64,000 nt of DNA, taken from Subtercola boreus. Lineage in GTDB: Bacteria; Actinomycetota; Actinomycetes; Actinomycetales; Microbacteriaceae. Location: NCBI RefSeq assembly GCF_003399635.1, contig NZ_NBXB01000011.1, positions 62,001-126,000 of the forward strand. The letters are read 5' to 3'. The translations under genes were made by a program, and so were the position numbers. Below, in pieces: positions 17,983 through 25,773 of the stretch. The notes beneath the pieces were generated by a model. It had not been told where the DNA came from, did not search any database, and was given only the letters and a program-made list of their open reading frames with translations. Every line of letters starts with the position of its first letter. Position 1 is the stretch's first letter.

Positions 17983-18357
17983 CTAGTTGCGCTCCGGATT
18001 GAGCCACGCCCCGAGATAGTGGGGTGAATCCGGGTCGGACTCGAGTTCGGCGGGGCAGGTTGCTGCCCGTTTCCGTAGCGCGAGCCAGCGGAGCCTCGGG
18101 TAGAGTTCCCGGGCGATCTCGTCGGGGAGCACGCCGAGCACGACCCGGTACGAGGTGTACCTGATCATCACCTGCACGACTCTGCGGCCGTCCTCCTTGG
18201 CAACGACCAGGCGGGCCCGCGCCATGCCCCCGAAGGTGCGTTGCGCATCGGCGATGCCCTCGATGCCGGGGATGTTGCGGGTGGCCGGAACGAAGATCGG
18301 ACCCATGTCGTCCAGAATGGGCAGGCTCACCTGGGTGAGGTGCTGTCTGAGAGCCAA
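17983..18357 (-). CDS. Conserved-looking hypothetical protein, 124 aa
   Basis: I do not recognise this protein. It is basic and soluble, with no signal or membrane segment; the middle has ARARLVVAKEDGRRVVQVMIRYTSYRVVLGVLP, an alternating beta pattern, and the C-terminus is Trp/Tyr-containing (RLRWLALRKR, HYLGAWLNPERN). Start TTG 18357 is chosen because GGAGG lies 4 bases upstream; the frame is open much further up but crosses into the antisense of the PqqD-like gene. It ends 50 bases from mqo in convergent orientation and follows the PqqD/nucleotidyltransferase genes on the same strand after 146 bases, so it could belong with them. Confidence 0.6.
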   Translation of the reverse strand: MALRQHLTQVSLPILDDMGPIFVPATRNIPGIEGIADAQRTFGGMARARLVVAKEDGRRVVQVMIRYTSYRVVLGVLPDEIARELYPRLRWLALRKRAATCPAELESDPDSPHYLGAWLNPERN

Positions 18358-18503
18358 AGTGCCTCCAACGGTTGTCAGTCGTTTTCGCAGGAGGATTTGT
18401 GGCGCGTCAACCGCTGCGATCGGCTGACACCCCAAGGCTAGAGCTGCAAGGTTTCGTGAACGTGTCGTCGCGATGACAGTTTTCGCAGAATCCGCCCGAG
18501 CGG

Positions 18504-18812
18504 TCAGGATCGAGCGGCCTCGTTCTCGACCAGCCCGGCTCTGAGGAGGTCTTCGAGGAACGCCTCGACCTCCGGCGCGATCACGGAAGCGTCGACTTCG
18601 TGTCCGGCGGCGATCTCCTCGACCAGGCCGCGAGCCGATCGTGGACCCCGCCCGAGGCTCCGCCAGATGCCGACGCCCCCGCCGGTGAGTTCGAAGGGTC
18701 TGCAGTCCGGAGAGTCGAGGAGCAGCACGACGACGCCGGTGTTGTGCTCGACCTCCGCCGTGCCGGCCGCCCTCCGGAGCACCGTGTCGGCGGTGAGGGG
18801 AGGAACGGTCAT
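18504..18812 (-). CDS. PqqD-family small protein (peptide-recognition-type domain)
   Basis: PqqD-like domain of 102 aa. PqqD and relatives (RiPP recognition elements) bind leader peptides and hand them to modifying enzymes. The pattern is visible: a short beta hairpin with VLLLDSPDCRPFELTGGGVGIWRSL, then helical RSARGLVEEIAAGHEVDASVIAPEVEAFLEDLLRAGLV in two parts, the hallmark of the winged-helix PqqD fold. ATG 18812 overlaps the stop of the upstream nucleotidyltransferase gene by ATGA and has GGAAGG before it. No radical SAM, lasso cyclase or obvious precursor peptide is adjacent. A related domain occurs at the C-terminus of the kinase-like protein at 23863. Confidence 0.78.
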   Translation of the reverse strand: MTVPPLTADTVLRRAAGTAEVEHNTGVVVLLLDSPDCRPFELTGGGVGIWRSLGRGPRSARGLVEEIAAGHEVDASVIAPEVEAFLEDLLRAGLVENEAARS

Positions 18813-19744
18813 CCGCGGGCCTTCCGGCGGGGGAGACCGGAGCGCCGGATCGTCGTGACGGCGCGCGGAACCTCGGACAGGCCCGTGCGCCAGCGCCGGA
18901 ACCAACCGAGCATGACACCGTGCGGCCCGGGGGGGAGCTCGGGGTGCTGCGCGCGGAGGTCACTCGGCGCGGGAAGGAGTGCGCGCTGGGCGATCCTCAC
19001 CCGCTGGGCGCCGTGGGCGTTGCGGAAGTCGAGCAGCCACGCTCCGACATTGCCGCTGGTGCTGGATTTGACGCGCCAGAGGGTCAACTCGTCACTCGGG
19101 TCGGCATCGGGAGCGATCTCCGCCCCGAGCAGGCGCAGGAAGGGTGCGGCGGTCTGCACGGCACCGAGTTCGGCGGCCCGGGCCACAAGGGTCTCGCACG
19201 CTGACGGAGACAGCGTCGCCACAGCGGCCTGCCGCAGACTCTCCAGCGTGTCGACGCGACCGGAGTGTTGGGTGAGCGGGTTCCGGAGCGAATGGAGCAC
19301 GAGGATCAGGATGCCCGCCGCGATCCCGGGCGCGGCAACCGGCGCGTTCGCCTGCGACAGTTCGAGACGGTCGCTCCAGAGCGAATCGAACACCGCAGCC
19401 GGCTCACCGAGGAAACCCGGCCAGAACGAATGCAGATCCAGGTCGATGGGCCAGTCGTCGTGGATCATGGAGACGGAATGCGCCTCGACGATGCGCGGAA
19501 CACGTCCAGCGGGCCGCTCGTACCAGCCGAAATGGGAGAGGTGCGCCGTCAGCTCGTCGAGCCGCCCCGGTTCGATCAGGAGATCCGCATCGGCAGAGAC
19601 GCGTTCGGCCCGGAGCCCCAGCCGGCCGGCCAGCGGACCCTTGATAACCAGGGCACGAATACCGAGCGCGCGCGCGTGATGGCTCACCCAGGCCGAGGCG
19701 AGATCGACAGCGCTGGCGTTGTCGAGGGTGCTGACGACGCTCAT
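18809..19744 (-). CDS. Nucleotidyltransferase-family protein (NTP_transf_5-like)
   Basis: Cytosolic 311-aa protein resembling the uncharacterised nucleotidyltransferases found in RiPP and exosortase/EPS loci. Visible hallmarks are LVIKGPLAGRLGL, ADADLLIEP (the D-x-D metal-binding strand of the polymerase-beta-like fold) and PIDLDLH, the third carboxylate strand. It would transfer a nucleotide or sugar-like group to an unknown substrate. The stop overlaps the PqqD-like start by ATGA, and its own start is 4 bases from the end of the phosphatase gene, so phosphatase, nucleotidyltransferase and PqqD are one operon with the tyrosine kinase upstream. Function is inferred from family and position only. 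Confidence 0.78.
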   Translation of the reverse strand: MSVVSTLDNASAVDLASAWVSHHARALGIRALVIKGPLAGRLGLRAERVSADADLLIEPGRLDELTAHLSHFGWYERPAGRVPRIVEAHSVSMIHDDWPIDLDLHSFWPGFLGEPAAVFDSLWSDRLELSQANAPVAAPGIAAGILILVLHSLRNPLTQHSGRVDTLESLRQAAVATLSPSACETLVARAAELGAVQTAAPFLRLLGAEIAPDADPSDELTLWRVKSSTSGNVGAWLLDFRNAHGAQRVRIAQRALLPAPSDLRAQHPELPPGPHGVMLGWFRRWRTGLSEVPRAVTTIRRSGLPRRKARG

Positions 19745-19747
19745 AGG

Positions 19748-20440
19748 TCACGCGCGGACGCGGTCGATGCCCTCGGAGTCGATGGCCCAGCCGATGAAGT
19801 TGTGCACGATCTGCGATGTGGACAGGCTGATCTTCTGCGCGACGGCCTCGTGCACGGCGGTGGACTGCCGGAACGGGTCGGTGATGTCGTCGCCGGGGAC
19901 GAGCCTGGCGACGCTCCGGATGCGGGAGAAGTCCTTCGTGCGGTCGCGGAGCATCCGCGCGATGTGCGGCGAACGACTGGTCAGGCTCTCGGCGACCTGG
20001 CGGTCGGTCGTGGCGAGGTCGTCGATGGTCTCCGGGAGGTCGACACTGGAGGTGGCCAGGAGCTTCGAGAACTCGGTCAGCGTGAAGGTGCGTTGCAGGG
20101 CTCGCGGGTATCGCTGCACGACCTCGTCCCGCTGGTCCCTGGTCATCGTCAGGATCAGGTCGCTGCTCGCGACGATGCCCGTGCGCAACTGGCGCGCCCG
20201 GAAGTCGTCGGGTGCTCCTCGATACCGGCGGGCCATCTGGGCGGCCGTCGCATCCATCGGCGACCCCACCACAGCGCCGAGGCCTCCGCTCGAGACCGCG
20301 ACCGCACGGTGCAGGCCCGCTTCGCCGAGTCGTGACCTCGTCAGTACTTCGGCGAGGGGTGAGCGGCAGATGTTGCCCTGGCACACCATCACGATGTGGA
20401 ACGGTTCGAATGCGAGGGTCGCGGATTCCGGTTCCGTCAT
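19748..20440 (-). CDS. Low-molecular-weight protein-tyrosine phosphatase
   Basis: Dephosphorylates the tyrosine cluster of Wzc-like kinases, the usual partner in EPS control. The phosphate loop CQGNICRS is at residues 20-27 (nucleophile Cys20, Arg26, Ser27). The general-acid Asp is probably in DDITDPF near residue 196, the usual DP pair. At 230 aa it is longer than the usual ~150 aa, with an insertion between loop and acid (SRSPHIARMLRDRTKDFSRI region), a form common in actinobacteria. The ATG overlaps the stop of the upstream kinase by ATGA, so kinase and phosphatase are made together. Confidence 0.92.
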   Translation of the reverse strand: MTEPESATLAFEPFHIVMVCQGNICRSPLAEVLTRSRLGEAGLHRAVAVSSGGLGAVVGSPMDATAAQMARRYRGAPDDFRARQLRTGIVASSDLILTMTRDQRDEVVQRYPRALQRTFTLTEFSKLLATSSVDLPETIDDLATTDRQVAESLTSRSPHIARMLRDRTKDFSRIRSVARLVPGDDITDPFRQSTAVHEAVAQKISLSTSQIVHNFIGWAIDSEGIDRVRA

Positions 20441-22071
20441 GGCGCGGTGTTGTGTTCAGTCAGCTCGGACCGCGCGGCGCGGGGCGAGTCCGACTCGGAG
20501 ACGGCGGGACCGGCCGGTCGGGCCGTGCTCTCGTCGTCGCCCTGCCGGCGTTCGAGGGGCGCGCCGCGGCGGGACTTCGACCGCACGGCGTCTGCGTACT
20601 CGGGTATGACGTGGGGGGCGCGGTCCTCGCCTGTCGCGTTCGACGAGTAGTAGTCGCCCTTGTACTGGTAGCCGTAGTACCCGTTCGCCGAACCCTTCCG
20701 GGGAACGCGGTTGAGGATCACTCCCAACGTGCGGCCATTCACCTTCTCGATGTTCTGCAGGGACTTGCGGAGGGCATCGATCGAAGTCTTGCCCACCGAG
20801 GCGACGATCAGGGCACCGTCGGTTCGCGCCGTGAGGATCGCGGCGTCGGTGACGGGAATGAGTGGAGGCGCATCGATCAGCACCATGGCATCGCGGGCGA
20901 GTTCGTTCAGCAGGGTGCGCATCGCCTTCGATCCGAGCAGTTCGCTCGGGTTCGGCGGGATGACGCCCGCACCCATGACGAACAGGTTGCCGGATTCCCC
21001 CCAGGGCTGAAGCACGTCTTCGATCTCGGCCCGGCCGACCAGCACGTCGGTCAGGCCGACCCCCGGCAGCAGGTCGAACGACTTGGCGACCGTCGGGCGA
21101 CGGAGGTCGCCATCCACGACCACGACGCGCTGGCCGGATGCGGCGATGGTCGTCGCGAGGTTGGCGGTGATGGTCGACTTGCCGTCTCCGGCGAGGGAGC
21201 TGGTGACGACGATGATGCGCGGGGGATTGTCCACATCCATGAACTGCAGGTTGGTGCGGAGCTCCCGCATCGCTTCGGAGACGGCGTCGTCGTCGGTGCG
21301 CTTCGCCGTATAGTCTGACACGTTCATCTGGCTGACCAGGCGGTTCGTGTCGGTGAAGTTGCGGTCGAAGGGAACGGTTCCGACGACGGGCAGACCGAAT
21401 TCCTTCTCGACGGCCGTGACCGAACGGATGCGGCGGTCGAGCGTGTTGCGGGTGAGCGCGTAGGCGATGCCGAGCGCGAAGCCGCCGAGGAGGCCGAGAA
21501 GGATGGCGAGCCGCGTGTCGGGTGATGTCGGAGACGTGGGGAGCACGGCGGAGTCGAGTGTCTGCAGGGTGACGATCGACGGACCGCTCGTCGTCGGGGC
21601 CGGAGCCGTCGTGCTCGGTTCGGCGGCGACTCCCGAGTTCTCGAGCGCCTTGACCTGCTCGATCATGCCGTCGACCCAGGTTTCGGCCAGGTCGCGGGCC
21701 TTCGCGGGAGTCGGGCCCTGGGCGGAGATCTGCAGCACGGCCGTGTCGCGGGGGTTGGTCACGGTGATGCTCGAGATCAGCGACTCGGGCGACGTCGTGA
21801 GCCCGAGCTTGTCGATGGCATAGGTCGCGACGGCGCGGGACTTCGCCACATTGAGATAGGACTTCACCCGCGATTTGGCGTAGTTGTCACCGACGAGCGC
21901 CGATCCGAGGTCAGTGCTCACACCGGTCGTGATGATGCCGCTCGCGTCTGCGGTGTAGACGCGAGGTTGGATGATCGCCCAGCCCGCACCGGCCCCGGCG
22001 CCCACGGCGATCAGCAGGACGATGCCGATCCAGTGGTTCCGCACGATCCGCAGATACGACGTCAATTCCAT
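20437..22071 (-). CDS. Wzc-like polysaccharide copolymerase / tyrosine autokinase 1
   Basis: Membrane BY-kinase controlling EPS chain length and export, 544 aa. Wzz-type domain between two helices (about 15-33 and 189-207); cytoplasmic kinase with Walker A SSLAGDGKST at 291-300, Walker A' VVVVDGDLRRP at 316-326 and Walker B VLIDAPPL at 397-404. A C-terminal tyrosine cluster (NGYYGYQYKGDYY, about 463-475) is the autophosphorylation site and is followed by a ~70-residue polar tail. ATG 22071 has AAGGGGACA upstream; the longer open frame ahead of it has no helix pattern. It heads the operon with phosphatase, nucleotidyltransferase and PqqD-like genes. A second copy is at 27114. Confidence 0.93.
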   Translation of the reverse strand: MELTSYLRIVRNHWIGIVLLIAVGAGAGAGWAIIQPRVYTADASGIITTGVSTDLGSALVGDNYAKSRVKSYLNVAKSRAVATYAIDKLGLTTSPESLISSITVTNPRDTAVLQISAQGPTPAKARDLAETWVDGMIEQVKALENSGVAAEPSTTAPAPTTSGPSIVTLQTLDSAVLPTSPTSPDTRLAILLGLLGGFALGIAYALTRNTLDRRIRSVTAVEKEFGLPVVGTVPFDRNFTDTNRLVSQMNVSDYTAKRTDDDAVSEAMRELRTNLQFMDVDNPPRIIVVTSSLAGDGKSTITANLATTIAASGQRVVVVDGDLRRPTVAKSFDLLPGVGLTDVLVGRAEIEDVLQPWGESGNLFVMGAGVIPPNPSELLGSKAMRTLLNELARDAMVLIDAPPLIPVTDAAILTARTDGALIVASVGKTSIDALRKSLQNIEKVNGRTLGVILNRVPRKGSANGYYGYQYKGDYYSSNATGEDRAPHVIPEYADAVRSKSRRGAPLERRQGDDESTARPAGPAVSESDSPRAARSELTEHNTAP

Positions 22072-22186
22072 GGTGTCCCCTTGGACTGGTGTGGCCTGTG
22101 ATGATCGAGATGATACACGCCCCTTCGGGGGGCTGCCTCCGGCATCGCCCTTCCTGCGCCCTCTCCTTTCGCTACTCCACTTCCGA

Positions 22187-22527
22187 CAACACAACGTGCT
22201 GGCCGACGTCGTGCTGCTCGACAACGAACTCGGCAACGGCACCCGACCCCTGCGAAGGTCAGTTCGCTCGTGCCGCATGGAACGGGCATCGTCGTGCTGG
22301 GCAGCACGACCTACGCCCCGGCCATCCGGCGGGTCATGAACGCGGGAGCGCACTCCTTCGTTCTGAACGAGGACTCCCCGGAGACGATCGCCGAAGCGGT
22401 GGCGGCCGCGTCCCGCAACGAAGTCTTCGTTCCGGCGGCGGATGATCCGCGACGGTTGGATCCTGCCGTTGCGTTCCGGAGCCCTCGATCGAAACCCAGC
22501 CCTCTGCCGTCATACTGTGACTCATGA
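22187..22527 (+). pseudogene. Remnant of a response-regulator receiver domain
   Basis: Two frames together spell the C-terminal two thirds of a NarL-type receiver: one ends in LADVVLLDNELGNGT (phospho-acceptor Asp region), the next frame continues PTPAKVSSLV, then GIVVLGSTTYAPAIRRVMNAGAHSFVLNEDS (switch Thr/Ser and K-equivalent strand) and ETIAEAVAAAS. The break falls in the C-rich run near 22241-22250 and needs one inserted base. The first receiver strand with the acidic pair and the whole DNA-binding domain are missing, and no start codon is seen. The last frame runs into the ATG of the esterase gene (ATGA). The 115 bases between the kinase start and this remnant show only a weak minus-strand TATCAT at 22110-22115. 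Confidence 0.65.
22513..22518 (+). promoter_or_regulatory. TANNNT -10 element (TACTGT) for the esterase gene
   Basis: TACTGT ends 5 bases before ATG 22524, indicating a leaderless or nearly leaderless transcript starting inside the end of the receiver remnant. Confidence 0.45.
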
Positions 22528-23834
22528 CCGATGCCTTCCTGAGCCTGAACATCGTCAACGCCCCCGTCATCGTGACGATGACGGTCATCAGCATCGCCCT
22601 CGTGCTCTACCTGCTGATCCGCCGCCCGACCACGCGTTGGGTGCTCACGGCGTGCATCGGCGCCGTCTCCGGTGCACTGATCGGCGCCGTCACGATCCTC
22701 GTGACGGTCAACGTGATGGACCTCTTCGGAACTCGCCTCTCGCCGGTGGTCGACTGCTGGATCATCCTGACCTTCGCGGCCGTGGCGATCGCCATCGTGA
22801 ACCTCTGGCTGACGCGCTGGTGGCGGAAGGTCATCGCCGCCGTCTCCATCCTCATCTTCGTGCTGACGGGCACGCTCGGCGTGAACGCGGCGTTCGGGCT
22901 CGACAAGACCGTGGCGGCGTTCCTCGGGGTGACGAACGCGAAACCGCTCGACACCGGCGCATCGTCGACCGGCAGGCCGACCGCCGACCCGAGCATCGAT
23001 CCGGGCCTGCCGCTCTACGAGACGTGGAAGGCCCCGGCCGACCTCCCCGCGGCCGGTTCGCTCGGAACCGTCGACATCCCTAACACGGTCTCGGGGTTCC
23101 CCGCCCGCACGGCGCTCGCCTACGTGCCTCCGGCGGGACTGGTCGCGGCCAAGCCGAAACTGCCGGTGATCATCCAGTTGAACGGCCAGCCGGGAAGCCC
23201 TGGCCTCGACGACCCGAAGGTCATCCTCGACAAGCTCGCGGCAGCCGACAATGGACTCGGGCCGATCGTTGTGAACCCCGACCAGCTCGCCGACGATTCG
23301 AAGGACCCGATGTGCCTCGACACGTCGATGGGCAATGTCGAGACCTACATCATGAAGGATGTCGTGCCCTGGGTGAAGTCACACTTCGTTGTCTCGGACG
23401 ACCCGAAGGACTGGACCATCCTGGGGTTCTCGAACGGTGGGATGTGCGCCGCCTACTTCGGCGCGAAGTACCCGCAGGTGTTCGGCAACTTCGTCGACAT
23501 CTCGGGCGACGAATACCAGGGAGTGGATGACCGGTCGACCCTCTCGCGGGTCTTCAACGGTGACCAGGCCGCCTACGGGGCCGTCTGGCCGAAGACGATC
23601 ATGTCGAAAACGACCTACCCGGATTCCGTCGGTGTCTTCGCCGTGGGCGCGAACGACCAGGAGGCGCTTGGCGGCGTCAAGAGAACCTACGACGCGGCCG
23701 TCGCTGCGGGCATCCACGCCACCTACACAGAGATCCCCGGCAGCAGCCACGACAACGTCGCGCTCGACGGCGGGCTGAGCCGCGGTTATGACGTGCTGTA
23801 TCCGCGCTGGGGGCTCACGAAGCCCAGTTCGTAG
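22524..23834 (+). CDS. Membrane-anchored alpha/beta-hydrolase (esterase D-like)
   Basis: Protein of 436 aa: four hydrophobic helices in the first ~130 residues place the rest outside the cell, then a putative-esterase domain. The nucleophile elbow is GFSNGG (Ser), followed by the KYPQVFGNFVDISGDEY strand; the catalytic His is likely in PGSSHDNVALDGGL near the C-terminus. The fold family includes esterase D and mycolyltransferases, so deacylation or acyl transfer on surface polymers is plausible. It sits between the kinase operon and the HprK-like gene and starts from its own TACTGT element. Confidence 0.82.
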   Translation: MTDAFLSLNIVNAPVIVTMTVISIALVLYLLIRRPTTRWVLTACIGAVSGALIGAVTILVTVNVMDLFGTRLSPVVDCWIILTFAAVAIAIVNLWLTRWWRKVIAAVSILIFVLTGTLGVNAAFGLDKTVAAFLGVTNAKPLDTGASSTGRPTADPSIDPGLPLYETWKAPADLPAAGSLGTVDIPNTVSGFPARTALAYVPPAGLVAAKPKLPVIIQLNGQPGSPGLDDPKVILDKLAAADNGLGPIVVNPDQLADDSKDPMCLDTSMGNVETYIMKDVVPWVKSHFVVSDDPKDWTILGFSNGGMCAAYFGAKYPQVFGNFVDISGDEYQGVDDRSTLSRVFNGDQAAYGAVWPKTIMSKTTYPDSVGVFAVGANDQEALGGVKRTYDAAVAAGIHATYTEIPGSSHDNVALDGGLSRGYDVLYPRWGLTKPSS

Positions 23835-23850
23835 CCGGGTGGCGGTGCGA

Positions 23851-23856
23851 TAGCGT
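23851..23856 (+). promoter_or_regulatory. TANNNT -10 element (TAGCGT) for the HprK-like gene
   Basis: TAGCGT ends 6 bases before ATG 23863, just after the esterase stop; the kinase-like gene thus seems to have its own leaderless promoter. Confidence 0.45.
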
Positions 23857-23862
23857 GTGAGC

Positions 23863-24993
23863 ATGACGCACCTCGTCGAACTGACCTGCCTCGAGGTGCC
23901 GTTCGTGCTCCGCTTCGAGGGACTCGAGGCGCGCGACGCCCAGAGGGTGGCCGAAGTGTGGGAGTGGTGCGGGGGTTCGGTCGTCGAGACCGCTTCCCCC
24001 GGCCGCCAGAATGTGCGCGTGGTGCTCGACCCGGGGGGCCGGGCAGGGGCGGCCGGGCCGACTCGGGTTCCCCAGCCGGTTCCGGATGATCGACCCGACC
24101 TGGTCGCCCAGACCCTCCCGGAGCTCGAAGACCAGCTCGCCGGGCTCGTGACGCGCCTGGCGATCGACGCGCGGCGGAACGACCTCGTCATGCTGCACGC
24201 CGGGGCCGTCGCCGACCTGCAGACAGGCCGCGTGATCGCCTTCGTCGGGCCGTCCGGTCGGGGCAAGACGACCGCATCGATCGCGCTCGGCCGGGTCTTC
24301 GGCTACGTCACAGATGAGACTCTCGGCATCAACGACGACCTCACCGTTCTGCCCTACGGCAAACCCCTCTCGGTGAAGCAGCCGGCCCCCGCGCGCTGGA
24401 AGACCCAGGTCTCGCCGACCGCACTCGGCCTGCAGGCTCTCACCCGGCGGCCGCTGAGACTCGTCGGGGTCGTGATGCTCGATCGCCGGCCAGCCGAGCC
24501 CGGCGAGGTGCCGCCCGCCGTCCGCCCCCTCGGGTTCGCCGAGTCCGTGGGTGAACTCGTGCCCCAGGTGAGCTATCTCGCGGAGCGTGGTCGGCCGTTG
24601 CAACGACTGCGGTCGATCCTCGACAGCTGCGGCGGTCTCCGGCAGGTGAGTTACAGCGAGGCGGACACGCTCCCTGAGGTGTTCCGGCGGCTCTTCGCCG
24701 AGGCCGGACCGGAGACTCCTGCCTCGCCGACCGTCTTCCACACCGTGTTCGACGACGCGGTCAGGGACGGCGATTCGCTCGTGGTGCTGAAGGACCGCGT
24801 GGTGCGCGTGCTGAGCGGCATCGCCCCAACGCTCTTCGAGAACGCGATCGCGGGCTCGACGATAGAAGAACTGACCCGAGCGGTGGTCGACAGCCATGGC
24901 CTGCCGCCGTCGGGTGACGCCGACGAGCTTGTGGCGGCAGCGTTCGACGAGCTCGTCTCGGTCGGCCTGCTGCGGGCTGCGGGCAACCGGTGA
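23863..24993 (+). CDS. HPr-kinase-like ATPase fused to a C-terminal PqqD-like domain
   Basis: Cytosolic 376-aa protein. Residues ~105-240 match the HPr kinase C-terminal fold: LHAGAV (112-116), P-loop GPSGRGKTT (129-137) and VTDETLGI (149-156), where HprK-related kinases carry acidic catalytic residues. The last ~70 residues (from about 305: VLKDRVVRVLSGIAPTLFE, ending FDELVSVGLLRAA) have the PqqD-like layout. In the paeninodin lasso-peptide system an HprK-like kinase phosphorylates the precursor peptide and a nucleotidyltransferase acts with it; here kinase, nucleotidyltransferase and PqqD occur without lasso cyclase. The true substrate is unknown. Signal peptidase I follows 18 bases downstream. 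Confidence 0.75.
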   Translation: MTHLVELTCLEVPFVLRFEGLEARDAQRVAEVWEWCGGSVVETASPGRQNVRVVLDPGGRAGAAGPTRVPQPVPDDRPDLVAQTLPELEDQLAGLVTRLAIDARRNDLVMLHAGAVADLQTGRVIAFVGPSGRGKTTASIALGRVFGYVTDETLGINDDLTVLPYGKPLSVKQPAPARWKTQVSPTALGLQALTRRPLRLVGVVMLDRRPAEPGEVPPAVRPLGFAESVGELVPQVSYLAERGRPLQRLRSILDSCGGLRQVSYSEADTLPEVFRRLFAEAGPETPASPTVFHTVFDDAVRDGDSLVVLKDRVVRVLSGIAPTLFENAIAGSTIEELTRAVVDSHGLPPSGDADELVAAAFDELVSVGLLRAAGNR

Positions 24994-25025
24994 GCGCCGA
25001 GTGAGCGCCCGGTGAGCGCCGAGAC
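24989..25025. repeat. Short tandem GTGAGCGCC repeat at the kinase-lepB junction
   Basis: GTGAGCGCC(GA) occurs three times in 37 bases across the stop of the HprK-like gene and the start of lepB. It creates two in-frame GTG-like starts; the last one (25012) is the lepB start used. Confidence 0.6.
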
Positions 25026-25773
25026 GCCGCAACCGGTCGGGTCGGCCGGGCCTGCCAGGCGAGGCCGTTCCGCCAGACCGTCCCGACCGGCGCGCTCGGG
25101 CATCCGGCGCATCACCGGCAGCTTCTGGTTCAACCTGCTCGCGGCCTTCGTGGTGCTCGCACTTGTGCAGGCGTTCCTCGTCAAGGTCTACTACGTGCCG
25201 TCCGGGTCGATGCAGCAGACGCTCTCGATCGGGGACAGGCTGCTGGTGGATCGGGTTTCGCTCGACTTCTCCGACCCGAAAGACGGCGACATCGTCGTGT
25301 TCACGGCATCGGATCTCTGGGGTGAGACCCCGGAGCAGCCCTCGAATCCGCTCCTCTACGCCGTGCGCTGGCTCGGCGGAATCGTCGGGGTGGGTCCCAA
25401 CCTCGACCACACGCTGGTGAAACGGGTGATCGCCGGCCCCGGCCAGACGGTCTCGTGCTGCGACGCAGAGGGGCATCTGCTCGTCGACGGGCTGGCGGTC
25501 GACGAGCCGTACGTCTACGCCGACTATCCCTTCGCTCCGGGAAGCTTCGACTGCGGCAGCACTCCCGTCTCGATGCGCTGCTTCGGCGAGCTCACGGTGC
25601 CGGCGGGGCAGTACTTCGTGCTCGGCGACCACCGCTCGAACTCGAACGACTCGATCTTCGCGTGCCGGGGGCGGGATCCGACCAGCGCGTGCCTGAAGAT
25701 GGTCGGCCGCGGGGACATCGTGGGCCGGGTGGCGGCCATCGTCTTCCCGCCGTCGGACTGGCGCGGCTTCTAG
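25012..25773 (+). CDS. lepB: Signal peptidase I
   Basis: Membrane serine protease that removes signal peptides from Sec/Tat exports. The 253-aa protein has a Pro/Arg/Ser-rich cytosolic N-terminus, one helix at about 39-57 and the outer catalytic domain: Ser66 in PSGSMQQTL, Lys137 in LVKRVIAGPG, and the family box FVLGDHRSNSNDS. The GTG start lies in a short repeat 18 bases after the HprK-like stop. Its position in the EPS locus suggests a dedicated copy serving local secreted proteins; a housekeeping lepB may exist elsewhere (inference). Confidence 0.95.
   Translation: MSAETPQPVGSAGPARRGRSARPSRPARSGIRRITGSFWFNLLAAFVVLALVQAFLVKVYYVPSGSMQQTLSIGDRLLVDRVSLDFSDPKDGDIVVFTASDLWGETPEQPSNPLLYAVRWLGGIVGVGPNLDHTLVKRVIAGPGQTVSCCDAEGHLLVDGLAVDEPYVYADYPFAPGSFDCGSTPVSMRCFGELTVPAGQYFVLGDHRSNSNDSIFACRGRDPTSACLKMVGRGDIVGRVAAIVFPPSDWRGF

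Noticed and set aside
18358-18503. Possible precursor peptide gene in the gap after the PqqD-like gene
   Set aside because: Only a 7-codon frame follows a TAGCCT element there; no leader-core peptide pattern.
18358-18963. N-terminal extension of the 17983 gene up to 18963
   Set aside because: It runs antisense-frame through the PqqD and nucleotidyltransferase genes; TTG 18357 has a good ribosome site.
18504-24993. Complete lasso-peptide or other RiPP cluster
   Set aside because: No asparagine-synthetase-like cyclase, transglutaminase-like protease, radical SAM maturase or convincing precursor peptide was found near the PqqD-like gene; only the kinase, nucleotidyltransferase and PqqD parts are present.
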